A stretch of DNA of 64,000 nucleotides from contig NZ_MBQE01000004.1 of the NCBI RefSeq assembly GCF_001696535.1, forward strand, positions 1-64,000. Direction: 5' to 3'. The DNA comes from Stappia indica (GTDB taxonomy: Bacteria > Pseudomonadota > Alphaproteobacteria > Rhizobiales > Stappiaceae). This document shows positions 33,833 through 43,254 of the stretch, in pieces. The notes beneath the pieces are model-generated. The model did not search any database. It was not told the origin of the DNA and worked only from the letters and a program-made list of their open reading frames with translations. The translations under genes were made by a program, and so were the position numbers. Within the stretch, counting starts at the first letter, position 1. Each line of letters opens with the position of its first letter.

Positions 33833-34996
33833 ATGTCGGAGATGGAAAAGTCGGGACGGTTCGCCGTCGACGAGGGCAGGCTGGATGTGCTGTCCAGGGC
33901 GGTCGAGGCGGATATCGCGCGTCAGGCCTATGACGGGATGGCCATCGGCATCCTGCACGAGGGGCGGGTCGTGATGCGGCGGCATTTCGGCTTTGCCGAG
34001 CGCGAGGCGGACCGCTCGCTCGGTGAAGGCGATGTCTTCTCGGTGATGTCCTTCACCAAGGTGATGACGGCGCTCGCCATCTTCCGCGCGCTGGAACGGG
34101 GCGACCTGTCACTGGGCACCCGCATCGCCGAGGTGATCCCGGAATTCGCCGCCGCCGGAAAGCAGCGCGTCACGGTCGCGCAACTGCTCAGCCATACCGG
34201 CGGCATGCCCTTCACCCTTCCCGGTCTCACCGAGGAGATCGAGGGCGACCTGCGCCGCACGGTCGAGCTCGCCTGCCGCATCGCTCCGGTCAACCGGCCG
34301 GGCGAGGTGGTCAGCTATTCCGCGCAGGTCTCCTACGACGTGCTCGGCGTCGTGGCGGAGCGGGTGGATCCTGCCGGTCGCCGTTTCGGCCGCATCATCG
34401 AGGAGGACATCTTCGCGCCGCTCGGCATGGCCGACAGCGCCATCGGCATGCCGGAGCGCCTCAGGCGGCGCCGGGTGCCTGTGGTTGCGCGCAATCCGAC
34501 GGAGATGAACCTGCGTCTTGCCGCCCGCGACCGGCGGATCACCGCCGAGACCGAGTTGCCCGGCGGCGGCGGCTTTTCCACCCTTGCCGACGTGCTGCGC
34601 TTCGCCGCCATGCTGGCTTCGGGCGGCGCGCTCGAGGGCGCGTCCATCGTCTCGCCCGCCTCGCTGGCGCTGGCCACGGCCAATCACACCGGCGAGTTGC
34701 CGAACAACACGCTGGCGGCGCAGCGCGAGATGCGCGGCTGGGAGCCGTTCCCCGCCTGGCTCGGCCTCGGCTTCTTCCTGCGCGGCACCGGCCTCTTTCC
34801 CACGCCCTTCGGGCATCTTGCCTCGCCGCGCACCTTCGGCTCCATCGGCGCCGGATCGATGGTCATGTGGGTCGACCCCGAACGCAGCCTGTCCGCCGTG
34901 CTGCTGTCGAGCGGCCTGATGGACCAGGTCGACAGCCACCTGCGCTTCCAGCGCCTGTCGGACATCATCCATTCGGCGCTGCGCGTCGCCCCCTGA
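33833..34996 (+). CDS. Serine beta-lactamase-fold hydrolase (class C/EstB type)
   Basis: 387 aa from the ATG at 33833 (GGGGAG upstream). The nucleophile motif SxxK is SFTK in SVMSFTKVMTALAIF (about residue 75), and the second element is YSAQVSY (YxN replaced by Y-S-A). No secretion signal is seen, so it is probably a cytoplasmic esterase, lactonase or amidase rather than a resistance enzyme. It starts a rightward run with the flavin reductase and GMC oxidoreductase genes. Confidence 0.86.
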   Translation: MSEMEKSGRFAVDEGRLDVLSRAVEADIARQAYDGMAIGILHEGRVVMRRHFGFAEREADRSLGEGDVFSVMSFTKVMTALAIFRALERGDLSLGTRIAEVIPEFAAAGKQRVTVAQLLSHTGGMPFTLPGLTEEIEGDLRRTVELACRIAPVNRPGEVVSYSAQVSYDVLGVVAERVDPAGRRFGRIIEEDIFAPLGMADSAIGMPERLRRRRVPVVARNPTEMNLRLAARDRRITAETELPGGGGFSTLADVLRFAAMLASGGALEGASIVSPASLALATANHTGELPNNTLAAQREMRGWEPFPAWLGLGFFLRGTGLFPTPFGHLASPRTFGSIGAGSMVMWVDPERSLSAVLLSSGLMDQVDSHLRFQRLSDIIHSALRVAP

Positions 34997-35038
34997 CCGG
35001 GCGCCCGCATCTCCCCTACGACCAAGCCGGAACAGACC

Positions 35039-35698
35039 ATGGAAATCGATCCGACCCCGCAGACCATGCGGGAGAACTACAAGCTGATGACCGGGCTCAT
35101 CGTCCCGCGGCCGATCGCCTGGGTATCCACCCTATCGGCGGAAGGCGCGGTGAACCTGGCGCCCTTTTCCGCCTTCACCTTCTGCTCGCACAAGCCTCCG
35201 ATGGTAGCGATCAGCGTCGGTCGCAAGGGGCGGCTGCTGAAGGACACGGGCACCAACATCCTGCGCGACGGCGAGTTCGTCGTGAACATCGCCCATCGCG
35301 GCTTGCTGCAGGAGCTGCACGACAGTTCCGCCGTCTATCCGCCCGATGTCAGCGAGGCGCAGGCGCTGGGCCTTGCGACGGTCGCCAGCCGCTGCATCGC
35401 CCCGCCGCGGCTGGCCGTGGCACCGGCGAGCCTGGAGTGCCGCCTGCACATGGCCCTGCCGCTCGGCGACGAGCGCAATTATCTGATGATCGGCGAGGTG
35501 CTGCGCTTCCACATCGACGACGCGCTGCTGCACGAGGGTAAGGTCGACACGGCGGAGCTCGACCCGGTCGCCCGCGTCGGCGGGCCCAATTACATGACCT
35601 ATGGGGAGCTCGTCACCCTGCCGGCGGCGCAGACGCGCCCCATGCCCGGTGCGCCGCAGATGGCAGGCGTGACGGCGGGTGGCGATGGCGCCTCCTGA
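35039..35698 (+). CDS. Flavin reductase-like, FMN-binding protein
   Basis: 219 aa of the flavin-reductase-like split-barrel family. PRPIAWVSTLSAEGAVNLAPFSAFTFCS (about residues 23-50) is the FMN-binding block and VGGPNYMTYGEL lies near the end. It may supply reduced flavin to an oxygenase or act directly as an oxidoreductase. No obvious two-component monooxygenase large subunit is encoded nearby. It overlaps the GMC gene by about 14 bases. Confidence 0.86.
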   Translation: MEIDPTPQTMRENYKLMTGLIVPRPIAWVSTLSAEGAVNLAPFSAFTFCSHKPPMVAISVGRKGRLLKDTGTNILRDGEFVVNIAHRGLLQELHDSSAVYPPDVSEAQALGLATVASRCIAPPRLAVAPASLECRLHMALPLGDERNYLMIGEVLRFHIDDALLHEGKVDTAELDPVARVGGPNYMTYGELVTLPAAQTRPMPGAPQMAGVTAGGDGAS

Positions 35699-37343
35699 TG
35701 CCCCGGCCGACATCGAAGCCGACTTCGTCATCGTCGGAGCGGGTTCGGCCGGCTGCCTGCTGGCCGACCGGCTGAGCGCCGACGGTCGCTTCCGCGTCGT
35801 GCTCGTCGAGGCCGGGCGGCGCTGGCGCGATCCTCTCCTGTCGATCCCGCTCGGCGTCGGTGCCGTCTGGAAGGCCGCGCGCTACAACTGGTCGTACCGC
35901 TCCCAGCCCGAGCCGGCCCTTGGCGGGCGGCGCCTGTTCCTGCCGCGCGGGCGGCTGGTCGGTGGCTCGTCGATGATCAACGCCATGAACCATGTGCGCG
36001 GCAACGCCGCCGATTTCGACGCCTGGGCGGCCCTCGGCCTGCCCGGCTGGTCGGCGGCGGAGGTGCTGCCGCTGTTCCGCCGGCTGGAGGACTACTCGGG
36101 CCCCGACCCGGACGATCTTCGCGGCCGAAGCGGCCCCCTTGCCGTCACCGAGGCAAGCCACGCCGACCTGGTGGTGGAGGCTGCCTTTTCGGCCTTCGCT
36201 GCGGCCGGCCACACCGCCTTGGCCGACTACAACGGCGCCCGCCAGGAGGGCTTCGGCCGGGCGCAGTTCAACCTGTCCGGCGGCCGGCGTCTGGGCGCCG
36301 ACCGGGCGTTCCTTGCCCCCGCTTTGCGCCGCGCCAACGTCCGCCTGCTCACCGGCATGCGGGCCGAGCAACTGGAGATCGCGCCGGACGGGCGTGCCAC
36401 CGGCGTCGTCTGCCGGCGCGGTGGGCGTCGTCATGTCGTGAAGGCGGGGCGCGAGGTGATCCTTGCCGCAGGCGCATTCGGTTCGCCTGCGCTTTTGCTG
36501 CGCTCGGGTCTCGGCCCGGCGACCGATCTTGCCCGTCTCGGCATACCCTTGCGGGCCCATCTGCCGGCCGTCGGTGCCAACCTGTGGGATCATCCGCGCG
36601 TTGCGGTGGAGTTTCGTCGCCGCCGGCCCTCGCAGCTTTCCGGCGCAATGCGGCTCGACCGGCTGGCCGTCGCGCTGGCGCGCGCCGCCCTGACCGGCCG
36701 CGGGCCGGCGAGCGAGCCGCTGGCGGCCGCGCATCTCTTTGCCCGTTCGCGGCCCGGGTTGCCGGCACCCAACCTGCAGTTCTTGTTGCGCCTGTTCAAT
36801 CCGGCGCTGGGGCCGCGTCTTCCTTTCGTCCCGCCTGCCGTGTCCGACGCCTTCGGCCTCGTCGCCTGCCTCGTGCATCCGGCCAGCCGTGGGCGCGTGC
36901 GGCTCGTCTCGGCCGATCCGGCCGATCCACCGGCCATCGAAACGGGCATTCTCGGCGCGCGTCAGGATGTGGAGGATCTCACCGAGGGATTTCGCATGGC
37001 GCAGGCCTTCGGGTCCCATCCGGCCTTTGCCGCGCATCACGACGGACCGCTGTCGCCGTCCTCGCAACTCGTGGGCCAGGGCGAGATCGAGGCGTTCCTG
37101 CGCGCTTCCGCCGATACGATCTTCCATCCCGCCGGCACCTGCGCCATGGGGCCGGACGGTGCGGGCGGTCACGGGCAGGGGGCGGTCGACGGCACCTTGC
37201 GTGTGCGCGGCGTGCGCGGCCTTCGCGTCGTCGACGCTTCGGTGATGCCGCTGCCGGTGCGCGGCAACATCCAGGCCGCCGTCTTCATGGTGGCGGAGAA
37301 GGCCGCCGGCCTGATCCTCGACGCGGGGCGCGTGCAAGGCTGA
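35685..37343 (+). CDS. GMC-family FAD oxidoreductase (choline dehydrogenase-like)
   Basis: 552 aa from the ATG at 35685; a GTG two codons earlier is possible. FAD-binding VIVGAGSAGCLLADRLS, GMC signature 1 around GGSSMINAMNHVRGN, signature 2 around AAGAFGSPALLLRSGLGP, and the C-terminal active-site segment IFHPAGTCAMGPD with the conserved His. It oxidises a primary or secondary alcohol to an aldehyde or ketone. Placed with an aldehyde dehydrogenase and beta-oxidation genes, it may oxidise an alcohol intermediate. Convergent with the next gene. Confidence 0.92.
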   Translation: MAPPDAPADIEADFVIVGAGSAGCLLADRLSADGRFRVVLVEAGRRWRDPLLSIPLGVGAVWKAARYNWSYRSQPEPALGGRRLFLPRGRLVGGSSMINAMNHVRGNAADFDAWAALGLPGWSAAEVLPLFRRLEDYSGPDPDDLRGRSGPLAVTEASHADLVVEAAFSAFAAAGHTALADYNGARQEGFGRAQFNLSGGRRLGADRAFLAPALRRANVRLLTGMRAEQLEIAPDGRATGVVCRRGGRRHVVKAGREVILAAGAFGSPALLLRSGLGPATDLARLGIPLRAHLPAVGANLWDHPRVAVEFRRRRPSQLSGAMRLDRLAVALARAALTGRGPASEPLAAAHLFARSRPGLPAPNLQFLLRLFNPALGPRLPFVPPAVSDAFGLVACLVHPASRGRVRLVSADPADPPAIETGILGARQDVEDLTEGFRMAQAFGSHPAFAAHHDGPLSPSSQLVGQGEIEAFLRASADTIFHPAGTCAMGPDGAGGHGQGAVDGTLRVRGVRGLRVVDASVMPLPVRGNIQAAVFMVAEKAAGLILDAGRVQG

Positions 37344-37376
37344 CCGGCGGCTTTGTGCGTGTCTCGCGTCGCCGCG

Positions 37377-38255
37377 TTACGGCTCGTGGCGCCAGTCCTC
37401 CGGGATATACTCGAACGCCTCGCCCAGCCGCGCCACATGGCCCACCGCCGGGAACGGCAGGTGCGTTGCCGACATCAGCCAGCGCTCGCTCGCCAGCATG
37501 TCCAGCCCCTTGCGCCGCGACAGCAGCGCCTGTTCCCGGTCGACATCGAAGGCGAAGTTCTCGTCGAGATGACGGAAGCTGTAGACCGGCGAATAGACGA
37601 GGTCGCCGGCCAGAAACAGTTGCTCGTCGCCAGACTCGATGAGAAAGCCCGAGTGCCCCGGCGTGTGTCCCGGCAGCGGGAAGGCGGTGACGCCCGGGAA
37701 CACTTCCTGCTCGCGCTCGAACAGGCGGATGTCGGGATAGTGCTCGGGCACCTTGCGCGCCCTCAGCAGCCACGGCCGGTTGCGGTCGTTGGAGCGAGAC
37801 ATGGCGAGATCGCCCATGAAATAGCCGAGCTCGTCCTTGTGCACTACGATGGCCGCACGGGGAAACACCGCGCCGGCCTCGTCCAGCAACCCGCCGATAT
37901 GGTCGGCATGCATGTGGGTGATCAGCACCGCGTCGATGCTGTCCGGCGTGATGCCGGCAAAGGCCATGTTCTGCAGCAGGAAGCCGGATGTAGGGCCGAA
38001 CAGCGGGCCGCATCCGGCATCCACCATCAGCCGCCGACCGTCCGCCTCGATCACGTAGACGACCGTGCCCATGCGGAACGGGCCGGCCTTGCGGAAGGCC
38101 TGCACCGCCAGCTCGTTGATTCGATCCGCGCCGGCCGAATAGAATGAGGGGTCGGCCTCAAGATACCCGTCGGAGATGATCGTCACGCGGAAGCTGCCGA
38201 TCTTCAGGCGGTAGACCGCCGGTGTCTGCTCGTTTTTCCCTAAATGTCCTACCAA
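37377..38255 (-). CDS. Metallo-beta-lactamase-fold hydrolase
   Basis: 292 aa, TTG start with GGAGG eight bases upstream. Metal ligands are visible in THMHADHIGG (HxHxDH), HTPGHS (third site) and LAGDLVY (bridging Asp). The lactonase/hydrolase branch fits (GTVVYVIEADGRRLMVDAGCG). It probably opens a lactone or thioester intermediate. The promoter gap shared with the acyl-CoA dehydrogenase gene carries the regulon motif. Confidence 0.88.
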   Translation of the reverse strand: MVGHLGKNEQTPAVYRLKIGSFRVTIISDGYLEADPSFYSAGADRINELAVQAFRKAGPFRMGTVVYVIEADGRRLMVDAGCGPLFGPTSGFLLQNMAFAGITPDSIDAVLITHMHADHIGGLLDEAGAVFPRAAIVVHKDELGYFMGDLAMSRSNDRNRPWLLRARKVPEHYPDIRLFEREQEVFPGVTAFPLPGHTPGHSGFLIESGDEQLFLAGDLVYSPVYSFRHLDENFAFDVDREQALLSRRKGLDMLASERWLMSATHLPFPAVGHVARLGEAFEYIPEDWRHEP

Positions 38256-38352
38256 AAAACCATCCTCCGTTCGGCCGGATATTTCCGCTGGATGCGCGGG
38301 AAAATGCGGCTTTTCGTAAAGGCTGACAATAGTCGAATTGCTCTTTCGATAA

Positions 38353-38371
38353 AAGGTTTGATATTTAAAAT
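38353..38371. promoter_or_regulatory. GGTTTGATATTTAAAA operator copy
   Basis: AAGGTTTGATATTTAAAAT in the 230-bp AT-rich gap between the leftward metallo-hydrolase gene and the rightward acyl-CoA dehydrogenase operon. It differs at one core base from the copies near gntR. Confidence 0.65.
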
Positions 38372-38485
38372 TATCTCATGTTTAATGTCGGCAAGCCTCG
38401 CAGCGACGGTCGCGGCGAAGGGGGCGGCGCCTGATGCCGCTGGCCGCCTTGCGGCATAAGATGATCTGGGATCCACGGGGGGAGC

Positions 38486-39694
38486 ATGAATCAGGTGCCC
38501 GGTTCTTTTGACGGTGCGGAGATCGAGGGATGGGCGCTGCCCGCCGAGCTGCGCGAGCTGCGCAACACGGTCCGCCGCTTCATGACCGACCATGTGCGTC
38601 CGGCCGAGGAGAAGCTCGACTTCGACGCCTATGCCTTTCCGCCCGACGTGCTCAAGGGGCTGCGTGCCAAGGCGCGGGCGCTCGGCCTGTGGTGCGTCCA
38701 GAGCCCGGCCGAGCATGGCGGCGCGGGCCTCAGTCTGCTCGGCCAGGTGATCGTCGCCGAGGAGGCGGCCAAGTGCCGGATGGGCGCCTACATCCCTGCC
38801 GGCGGTGCCTTCGGCTTCGATCCGCCCAATGTGATCTTCAAGGGCACGCAGGACCAGATCGCGCGCTATGCCCTGCCGTCCCTCGAACAGGGCGAGAAGA
38901 CCTTCGTCGCCATATCCGAGCCGAGCGGCGGGTCCGATCCGGCGCGTGCCATCCGCACCCGCGCCGTGCTCAAGGGCGACCGCTACGTCGTCAACGGCAC
39001 CAAGGTCTGGATCACCGGCGCGGGCCAGTCGCGCTGGGGCATCCTGTTCGCCCGCACCGGCGAGGGGCGTGGCCGCGAGGGCATCACCAGCTTCATCGTC
39101 GAGATCGACCGTCCGGGCCTGACCCTGTCGCCGATCCCGGTGATCCGCTCCTATTCGCCCTACGAGCTGCATTTCGAGGATTACGAGATCCCCGTCGAGA
39201 ACCGGCTGGGAGCGGAAGGGGAGGGCTTCGCCTTCGCTGAGGACTGGCTGGTCCATCAGCGCGTGCCGTATTCGGCGACGACCATCGGCACCGCCCAGGC
39301 CGCTCTCGACATCGCCCTCGACTGGGTGCGCCAACGCGAGACCTTCGGCCGCAAGCTTGCCGATCACCAGGCGATCCAGTGGATGTTGGCCGACAGCGAG
39401 GTCGACCTGCGCGCCGCTCGCCTGCTGGTTTACCAGGCGGCCTGGCGGGCCGAGCGTGGCGAGGATATCAAGCTGGAGGCCTCGGTCTGCAAGCTGTTCG
39501 CCACCGAGGCGGCCAACCGGGTGGTCGACCGCTGCGTGCAGATCCTCGGCGGCATGGGTGTCGCCAGCGAGCTGCCGCTGGAGCGCTGGTTCCGCGAGAC
39601 GCGCATCAAGCGCATCGGCGAGGGGCCCTCGGAGATCCACCGGTTGGTGATCGCCCGCGATCTCATCCGCCACGGTTCGCGCGAGAACCTGTGA
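38486..39694 (+). CDS. Acyl-CoA dehydrogenase
   Basis: 402 aa, complete. FAD/substrate blocks AISEPSGGSDPARAIRTRA and KVWITGAGQSRWGI, then RQRETFGRKLADHQAIQWMLAD and the C-terminal QILGGMGVASELPLERWFRETRIKRIGEGPSEIHR with the likely catalytic Glu. It introduces a 2,3-double bond into an acyl-CoA. First gene of a tightly packed seven-gene operon to 44994; its stop overlaps the next start. Confidence 0.93.
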   Translation: MNQVPGSFDGAEIEGWALPAELRELRNTVRRFMTDHVRPAEEKLDFDAYAFPPDVLKGLRAKARALGLWCVQSPAEHGGAGLSLLGQVIVAEEAAKCRMGAYIPAGGAFGFDPPNVIFKGTQDQIARYALPSLEQGEKTFVAISEPSGGSDPARAIRTRAVLKGDRYVVNGTKVWITGAGQSRWGILFARTGEGRGREGITSFIVEIDRPGLTLSPIPVIRSYSPYELHFEDYEIPVENRLGAEGEGFAFAEDWLVHQRVPYSATTIGTAQAALDIALDWVRQRETFGRKLADHQAIQWMLADSEVDLRAARLLVYQAAWRAERGEDIKLEASVCKLFATEAANRVVDRCVQILGGMGVASELPLERWFRETRIKRIGEGPSEIHRLVIARDLIRHGSRENL

Positions 39695-40467
39695 TGCCGA
39701 TCGACCTCGATATCGACGGCGGCATCGCCACCATCCTGATCGACCGGCCGGCGAAGCTCAACGCCATGGATCATGCCCACTACCGGCAGCTGTCGCGGGC
39801 CTGGGTCGAGGTGCGCGACAATCCGGAGATCCGCGTGGCGATCGTCACCGGGGCCGGCGATAAGGCCTTCTCGGTCGGCGCGGATCTCAAGAGCTTCACC
39901 ACCGCGCGCGGTGAACTCGGCGAGACCTGGATGCCGCAGCGCGACATGCTGCTCAACCGCGGTCTCGAGGTGTTCAAGCCGGTGATCGCGGCGGTCAACG
40001 GCTATTGTCTGGGCGGCGGCATGACGCTGCTGATGGCGACCGACATCCGCATCGCCAGCGAGACGGCCACCTTCGGCCTGACCGAGGTCAAGCGCGGGCT
40101 GATCGCCGCCAATGGCGGCACCCAGCGCGTGCTCAAGCAACTGCCTCATGCCATCGCCATGGAGCTGCTGCTGACCGGGCGCAGCTTCGATGCGCAGGAG
40201 GCGCTGCGCTGGGGCCTCGTCAACCGCGTGGTGACGGCCGCCGGTCTGATGGGCGAGGCGCGCGGTCTCGCCGCTGCCATCGCCGAGAACGCGCCGCTGG
40301 CGATCCAGGCCAGCAAGGAGCTGGCCCTGCGCAGCCACGACATGGACCTTGCCGCCGGCCTGCGTGCCGAGCAGCTCACCAACCGCCTGCTGCAGACCAG
40401 CGACGACGTCGCCGAGGGCGCCCGCGCTTTCGCCGAAAAGCGCGCGCCGCACTTCCGGGGGATATGA
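39694..40467 (+). CDS. Enoyl-CoA hydratase/isomerase family protein
   Basis: 257 aa crotonase fold. Oxyanion blocks FSVGADLKSFTT (about residue 67) and NGYCLGGGMTLLMATDIRIAS (about residue 104). The catalytic Glu region TFGLTEVKRGLIAANGGTQRV is near residue 133. It hydrates the enoyl-CoA made by the dehydrogenase encoded just upstream, with one-base overlap of stop and start. Confidence 0.92.
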   Translation: MPIDLDIDGGIATILIDRPAKLNAMDHAHYRQLSRAWVEVRDNPEIRVAIVTGAGDKAFSVGADLKSFTTARGELGETWMPQRDMLLNRGLEVFKPVIAAVNGYCLGGGMTLLMATDIRIASETATFGLTEVKRGLIAANGGTQRVLKQLPHAIAMELLLTGRSFDAQEALRWGLVNRVVTAAGLMGEARGLAAAIAENAPLAIQASKELALRSHDMDLAAGLRAEQLTNRLLQTSDDVAEGARAFAEKRAPHFRGI

Positions 40468-41669
40468 TGACGACTACGAGCGGAGCACCGCTGGCCGGGA
40501 TCACGGTGATCGACGTCGGCCAGATCTACAACGGACCCTATTGCAGCTTCCTGCTGGCCATGGCCGGCGCACGGGTGATCAAGGTCGAGCCGCCGGCCGG
40601 CGATCCACTGCGCCGCCGCTCCGTCGTCGGCGGTGCGGCGCTGCCCTTCGCCATGCTCAATTCCAACAAGGACATGGTGACGCTCAACCTCAAGAGCGAG
40701 CGCGGCCGCGAGATCTTCCGCGAGATGGTGGCGCGCGGCGATGCGGTGGTGGAGAACTACGCCCCCGGCACCATGGAACGCTTGGGCCTCGGCTACGAGG
40801 AGCTGGCGAAGGTCAACCCGCGCCTCGTCTATGCGGCCGGCTCCGGCTATGGCCGCTCGGGTCCCAAGTCGCGCTATCCGGCGATGGACCTGACGGTGCA
40901 GGCGATGACCGGCGTGATGAGCACAACCGGCTTTCCCGACCGCCCGCCGGTCAAGGCCGGCCCGGCGATCGCCGACTTTTTCGGCGGCGTGCATCTTTAT
41001 GCCGGCCTCGTCACCGCGCTCTACGAGCGCTCCGTCACCGGGCGCGGCCGGCTGGTCGAGGTCTCGATGATGGAGGGGCTCTATCCCTCGCTCAGCTCCA
41101 GCCTCGGTCTTTACTACGGCACGGACGGCGCGGTGCCGCCGCGCACCGGCAACCGCCATGCCGGCCTTGCCGAGGCGCCCTACAATGTCTACCCGACCCG
41201 CGACGGCCACATCGCCATCATCTGCGTGTCCGATGCCCACTGGGTGAACCTGACCCGCGCCATGGGCCGGCCGGATCTCGGAGACGACCCAGGCTTCGAC
41301 ACGCTGAAGAAGCGGGTGGAGCGAATGGACGAGGTCGACGAGCTGGTCTCCGCCTTCACCGGGCAGCACGACAAGGAGCCGCTCTTCGCCCTGCTCAACG
41401 ACCATCGGGTTCCTTGCGCGCCGGTGCGCACGCTCGACGAGGTGGTCAACGATGAGCACCTGCACGGGCGCGGCGCGCTGGAATGGACCGAGCATCCCAT
41501 GTATGGCCGCGTGCCCCTGATGCGCTCGGCACTTCGTTTCGATGGCCAGGAACGGGTGGAGCTGCGCCCCTCCGGCGAGCTCGGCCGTGACAATGCCGCC
41601 GTCTATGGCGACTGGCTCGGCCTGCCGGCCGGCGAGATCGAGCAGCTGTCGCGCGAGGGGACGATCTGA
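40464..41669 (+). CDS. CaiB/BaiF (family III) CoA-transferase
   Basis: 401 aa. N-terminal ITVIDVGQIYNGPYCSFLLAMAGARVIKVEPP, then NSNKDMVTLNLKSERGREIF and the catalytic Asp in SRYPAMDLTVQAMTG. It moves CoA between carboxylic acids and thus activates the substrate of the pathway. Overlapping starts and stops on both sides show tight translational coupling. Confidence 0.93.
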   Translation: MMTTTSGAPLAGITVIDVGQIYNGPYCSFLLAMAGARVIKVEPPAGDPLRRRSVVGGAALPFAMLNSNKDMVTLNLKSERGREIFREMVARGDAVVENYAPGTMERLGLGYEELAKVNPRLVYAAGSGYGRSGPKSRYPAMDLTVQAMTGVMSTTGFPDRPPVKAGPAIADFFGGVHLYAGLVTALYERSVTGRGRLVEVSMMEGLYPSLSSSLGLYYGTDGAVPPRTGNRHAGLAEAPYNVYPTRDGHIAIICVSDAHWVNLTRAMGRPDLGDDPGFDTLKKRVERMDEVDELVSAFTGQHDKEPLFALLNDHRVPCAPVRTLDEVVNDEHLHGRGALEWTEHPMYGRVPLMRSALRFDGQERVELRPSGELGRDNAAVYGDWLGLPAGEIEQLSREGTI

Positions 41670-42793
41670 TGCCCGGCAACGTCGTCATCGCCGGCATCGG
41701 CCACACCGCCTTCGGCCGGCTGGAAGGGCGCTCCACCTATTCGCTCAACATCGAGGCGATCCGCAACGCGCTCGCCGATGCGGGCATCGAAAAGGAGCGC
41801 GTCGACGGTCTCTTCGTCAAGTTCCCGACCTCCGCCTACGAGTTCATGTATGGCCAGAAGCTGGCCGAGGCGGCCGGAATCGTGCCGCGCATCGGCGGCG
41901 TCTGGGACCAGGGCGGGGCAGCCAATGCCTCGCTGATCGGCTATGCCGCCATGGCCATCGAGGCCGGCCAGTGCGAGGTCGCGGTGGTCTGCTTCGCCGA
42001 CAATCCGAAGTCCGGCACGCGTCAGGCCTACAGCAAGCCCTGGGGCGCCGACGAAGTGTTCGGCTGGTTCGGCATTCCCGCCGGCTACGCAATGATCGCC
42101 CAGCGGCACATGCAGCAGCACGGCACCACCGCCGAGCAGCTCGGCGCGATCGCCGTCGCCTGCCGGGCCAACGGCGCACGCAACCCCGCCGCCCAGCTGC
42201 GCAAGCCGCTCAGCCTCGACGACTACATGGCCTCCGACATCGTCGTCTCGCCCCTGCGGCGCGACGACTGCTGCCTCGTCTCGGACGGCGGGGCGGCGGT
42301 GGTGCTGACCAGTGCCCGCCTTGCCGCGCGGCTCGGCGTCGCCGCGCCGGTGCCGATCCTCGGCTTCGGCCAGGGCCAGACCTCGGCCGAGGTGGCGCAG
42401 CGCCCCGACCTGACCACGACGGCAGCGCGCGCCTCCGCCGCCACCGCCTTCCGCATGGCCGGCGTGCGTCCCGCCGATGTCGACGTGGCGCAGATCTACG
42501 ACTGCTTCACCATCACCGCCCTGATGACGCTGGAGGACTACGGCTTCTGCCGTCCGGGCGAGGGTGGTGCGTTCGTCGCCAGCGGTGCCATCGCGGCCGG
42601 CGGCGACCTGCCGATCAACACTGCCGGCGGCCTGCTGTCGGAGACCGGCATGCCCGGCCTGCAGCTGGTCATCGAGGGCGTGCGCCAGATCCGCGGCACC
42701 GCCGTCAACCAGGTTCCCGGCGCCGCGCTCTGCGCCATCTCGAACCAGGGCGGCGTCATGCACACCCATTCCACTCTCATTCTGGGCAACTAG
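41669..42793 (+). CDS. SCP-x/Ltp-type thiolase-like protein
   Basis: 374 aa thiolase fold. The usual N-terminal nucleophile Cys region reads WDQGGAANASLIGYAAMAI, without the Cys-Ser-Gly of true thiolases. Later NTAGGLLSETGMPG and YDCFTITALM carry other active-site positions. That pattern, plus a DUF35 protein encoded directly downstream, resembles Ltp2-type retro-aldolases that shorten steroid side chains. It may therefore be an aldolase rather than a beta-ketothiolase. Confidence 0.87.
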   Translation: MPGNVVIAGIGHTAFGRLEGRSTYSLNIEAIRNALADAGIEKERVDGLFVKFPTSAYEFMYGQKLAEAAGIVPRIGGVWDQGGAANASLIGYAAMAIEAGQCEVAVVCFADNPKSGTRQAYSKPWGADEVFGWFGIPAGYAMIAQRHMQQHGTTAEQLGAIAVACRANGARNPAAQLRKPLSLDDYMASDIVVSPLRRDDCCLVSDGGAAVVLTSARLAARLGVAAPVPILGFGQGQTSAEVAQRPDLTTTAARASAATAFRMAGVRPADVDVAQIYDCFTITALMTLEDYGFCRPGEGGAFVASGAIAAGGDLPINTAGGLLSETGMPGLQLVIEGVRQIRGTAVNQVPGAALCAISNQGGVMHTHSTLILGN

Positions 42794-42840
42794 CGCCTGC
42801 GCGCGTGCCCCTTCGCCCCATCGAGGAGATGCCGCCCGCC

Positions 42841-43254
42841 ATGCCGGATCACGATCCCTTTCCGCTTCCCCGCGTCGACGAGACCAACCGCCCCTATTGG
42901 CAGGCGCTTGCCGAGGGCCGTCTCGTCTACCAGTGCTGCAAGGCCTGCGGCCATGCCTGGCTGCCGGCCCGCAGCGAGTGCCCGCGCTGCCTTGCCGCGG
43001 AGACCGGCTGGCAGCAGGCGAGCGGCCGCGCCCGGCTTGTCAGCTGGGTGACCTACCGCAAGGCCTTCCATCCGGCCTTCGCCGACCGGCTTCCCTACAA
43101 TGTCTCGGTGGTCGAGCTGGAAGAGGGGCCGCGGCTGATCTCCAACCTCGTCGGCCTTGCCGATCCGGAGGATCTGGCGATCGACGAACCGCTGGCGCTG
43201 GTCCTGCGTGAGGAGCACGGCGTCGCCATCCCCGCTTTCAGAAAGGCCGGCTAA
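42841..43254 (+). CDS. DUF35 Zn-ribbon/OB-fold partner protein
   Basis: 137 aa from the ATG at 42841 with GAGGAG upstream (the ATG at 42829 sits too close). Rubredoxin-like zinc ribbon CKACGHAWLPARSECPRC (about residues 33-50) followed by an OB fold (ARLVSWVTYRKAFHPAFADRLPYNVSVVEL). DUF35 proteins form complexes with SCP-x-type thiolases and aldolases; the preceding gene is exactly that. Confidence 0.9.
   Translation: MPDHDPFPLPRVDETNRPYWQALAEGRLVYQCCKACGHAWLPARSECPRCLAAETGWQQASGRARLVSWVTYRKAFHPAFADRLPYNVSVVELEEGPRLISNLVGLADPEDLAIDEPLALVLREEHGVAIPAFRKAG

Noticed and set aside
33833-34996. An antibiotic-resistance beta-lactamase
   Set aside because: No signal peptide is seen, the YxN motif is altered, and the gene is in a catabolic operon; an esterase or lactonase role fits better.
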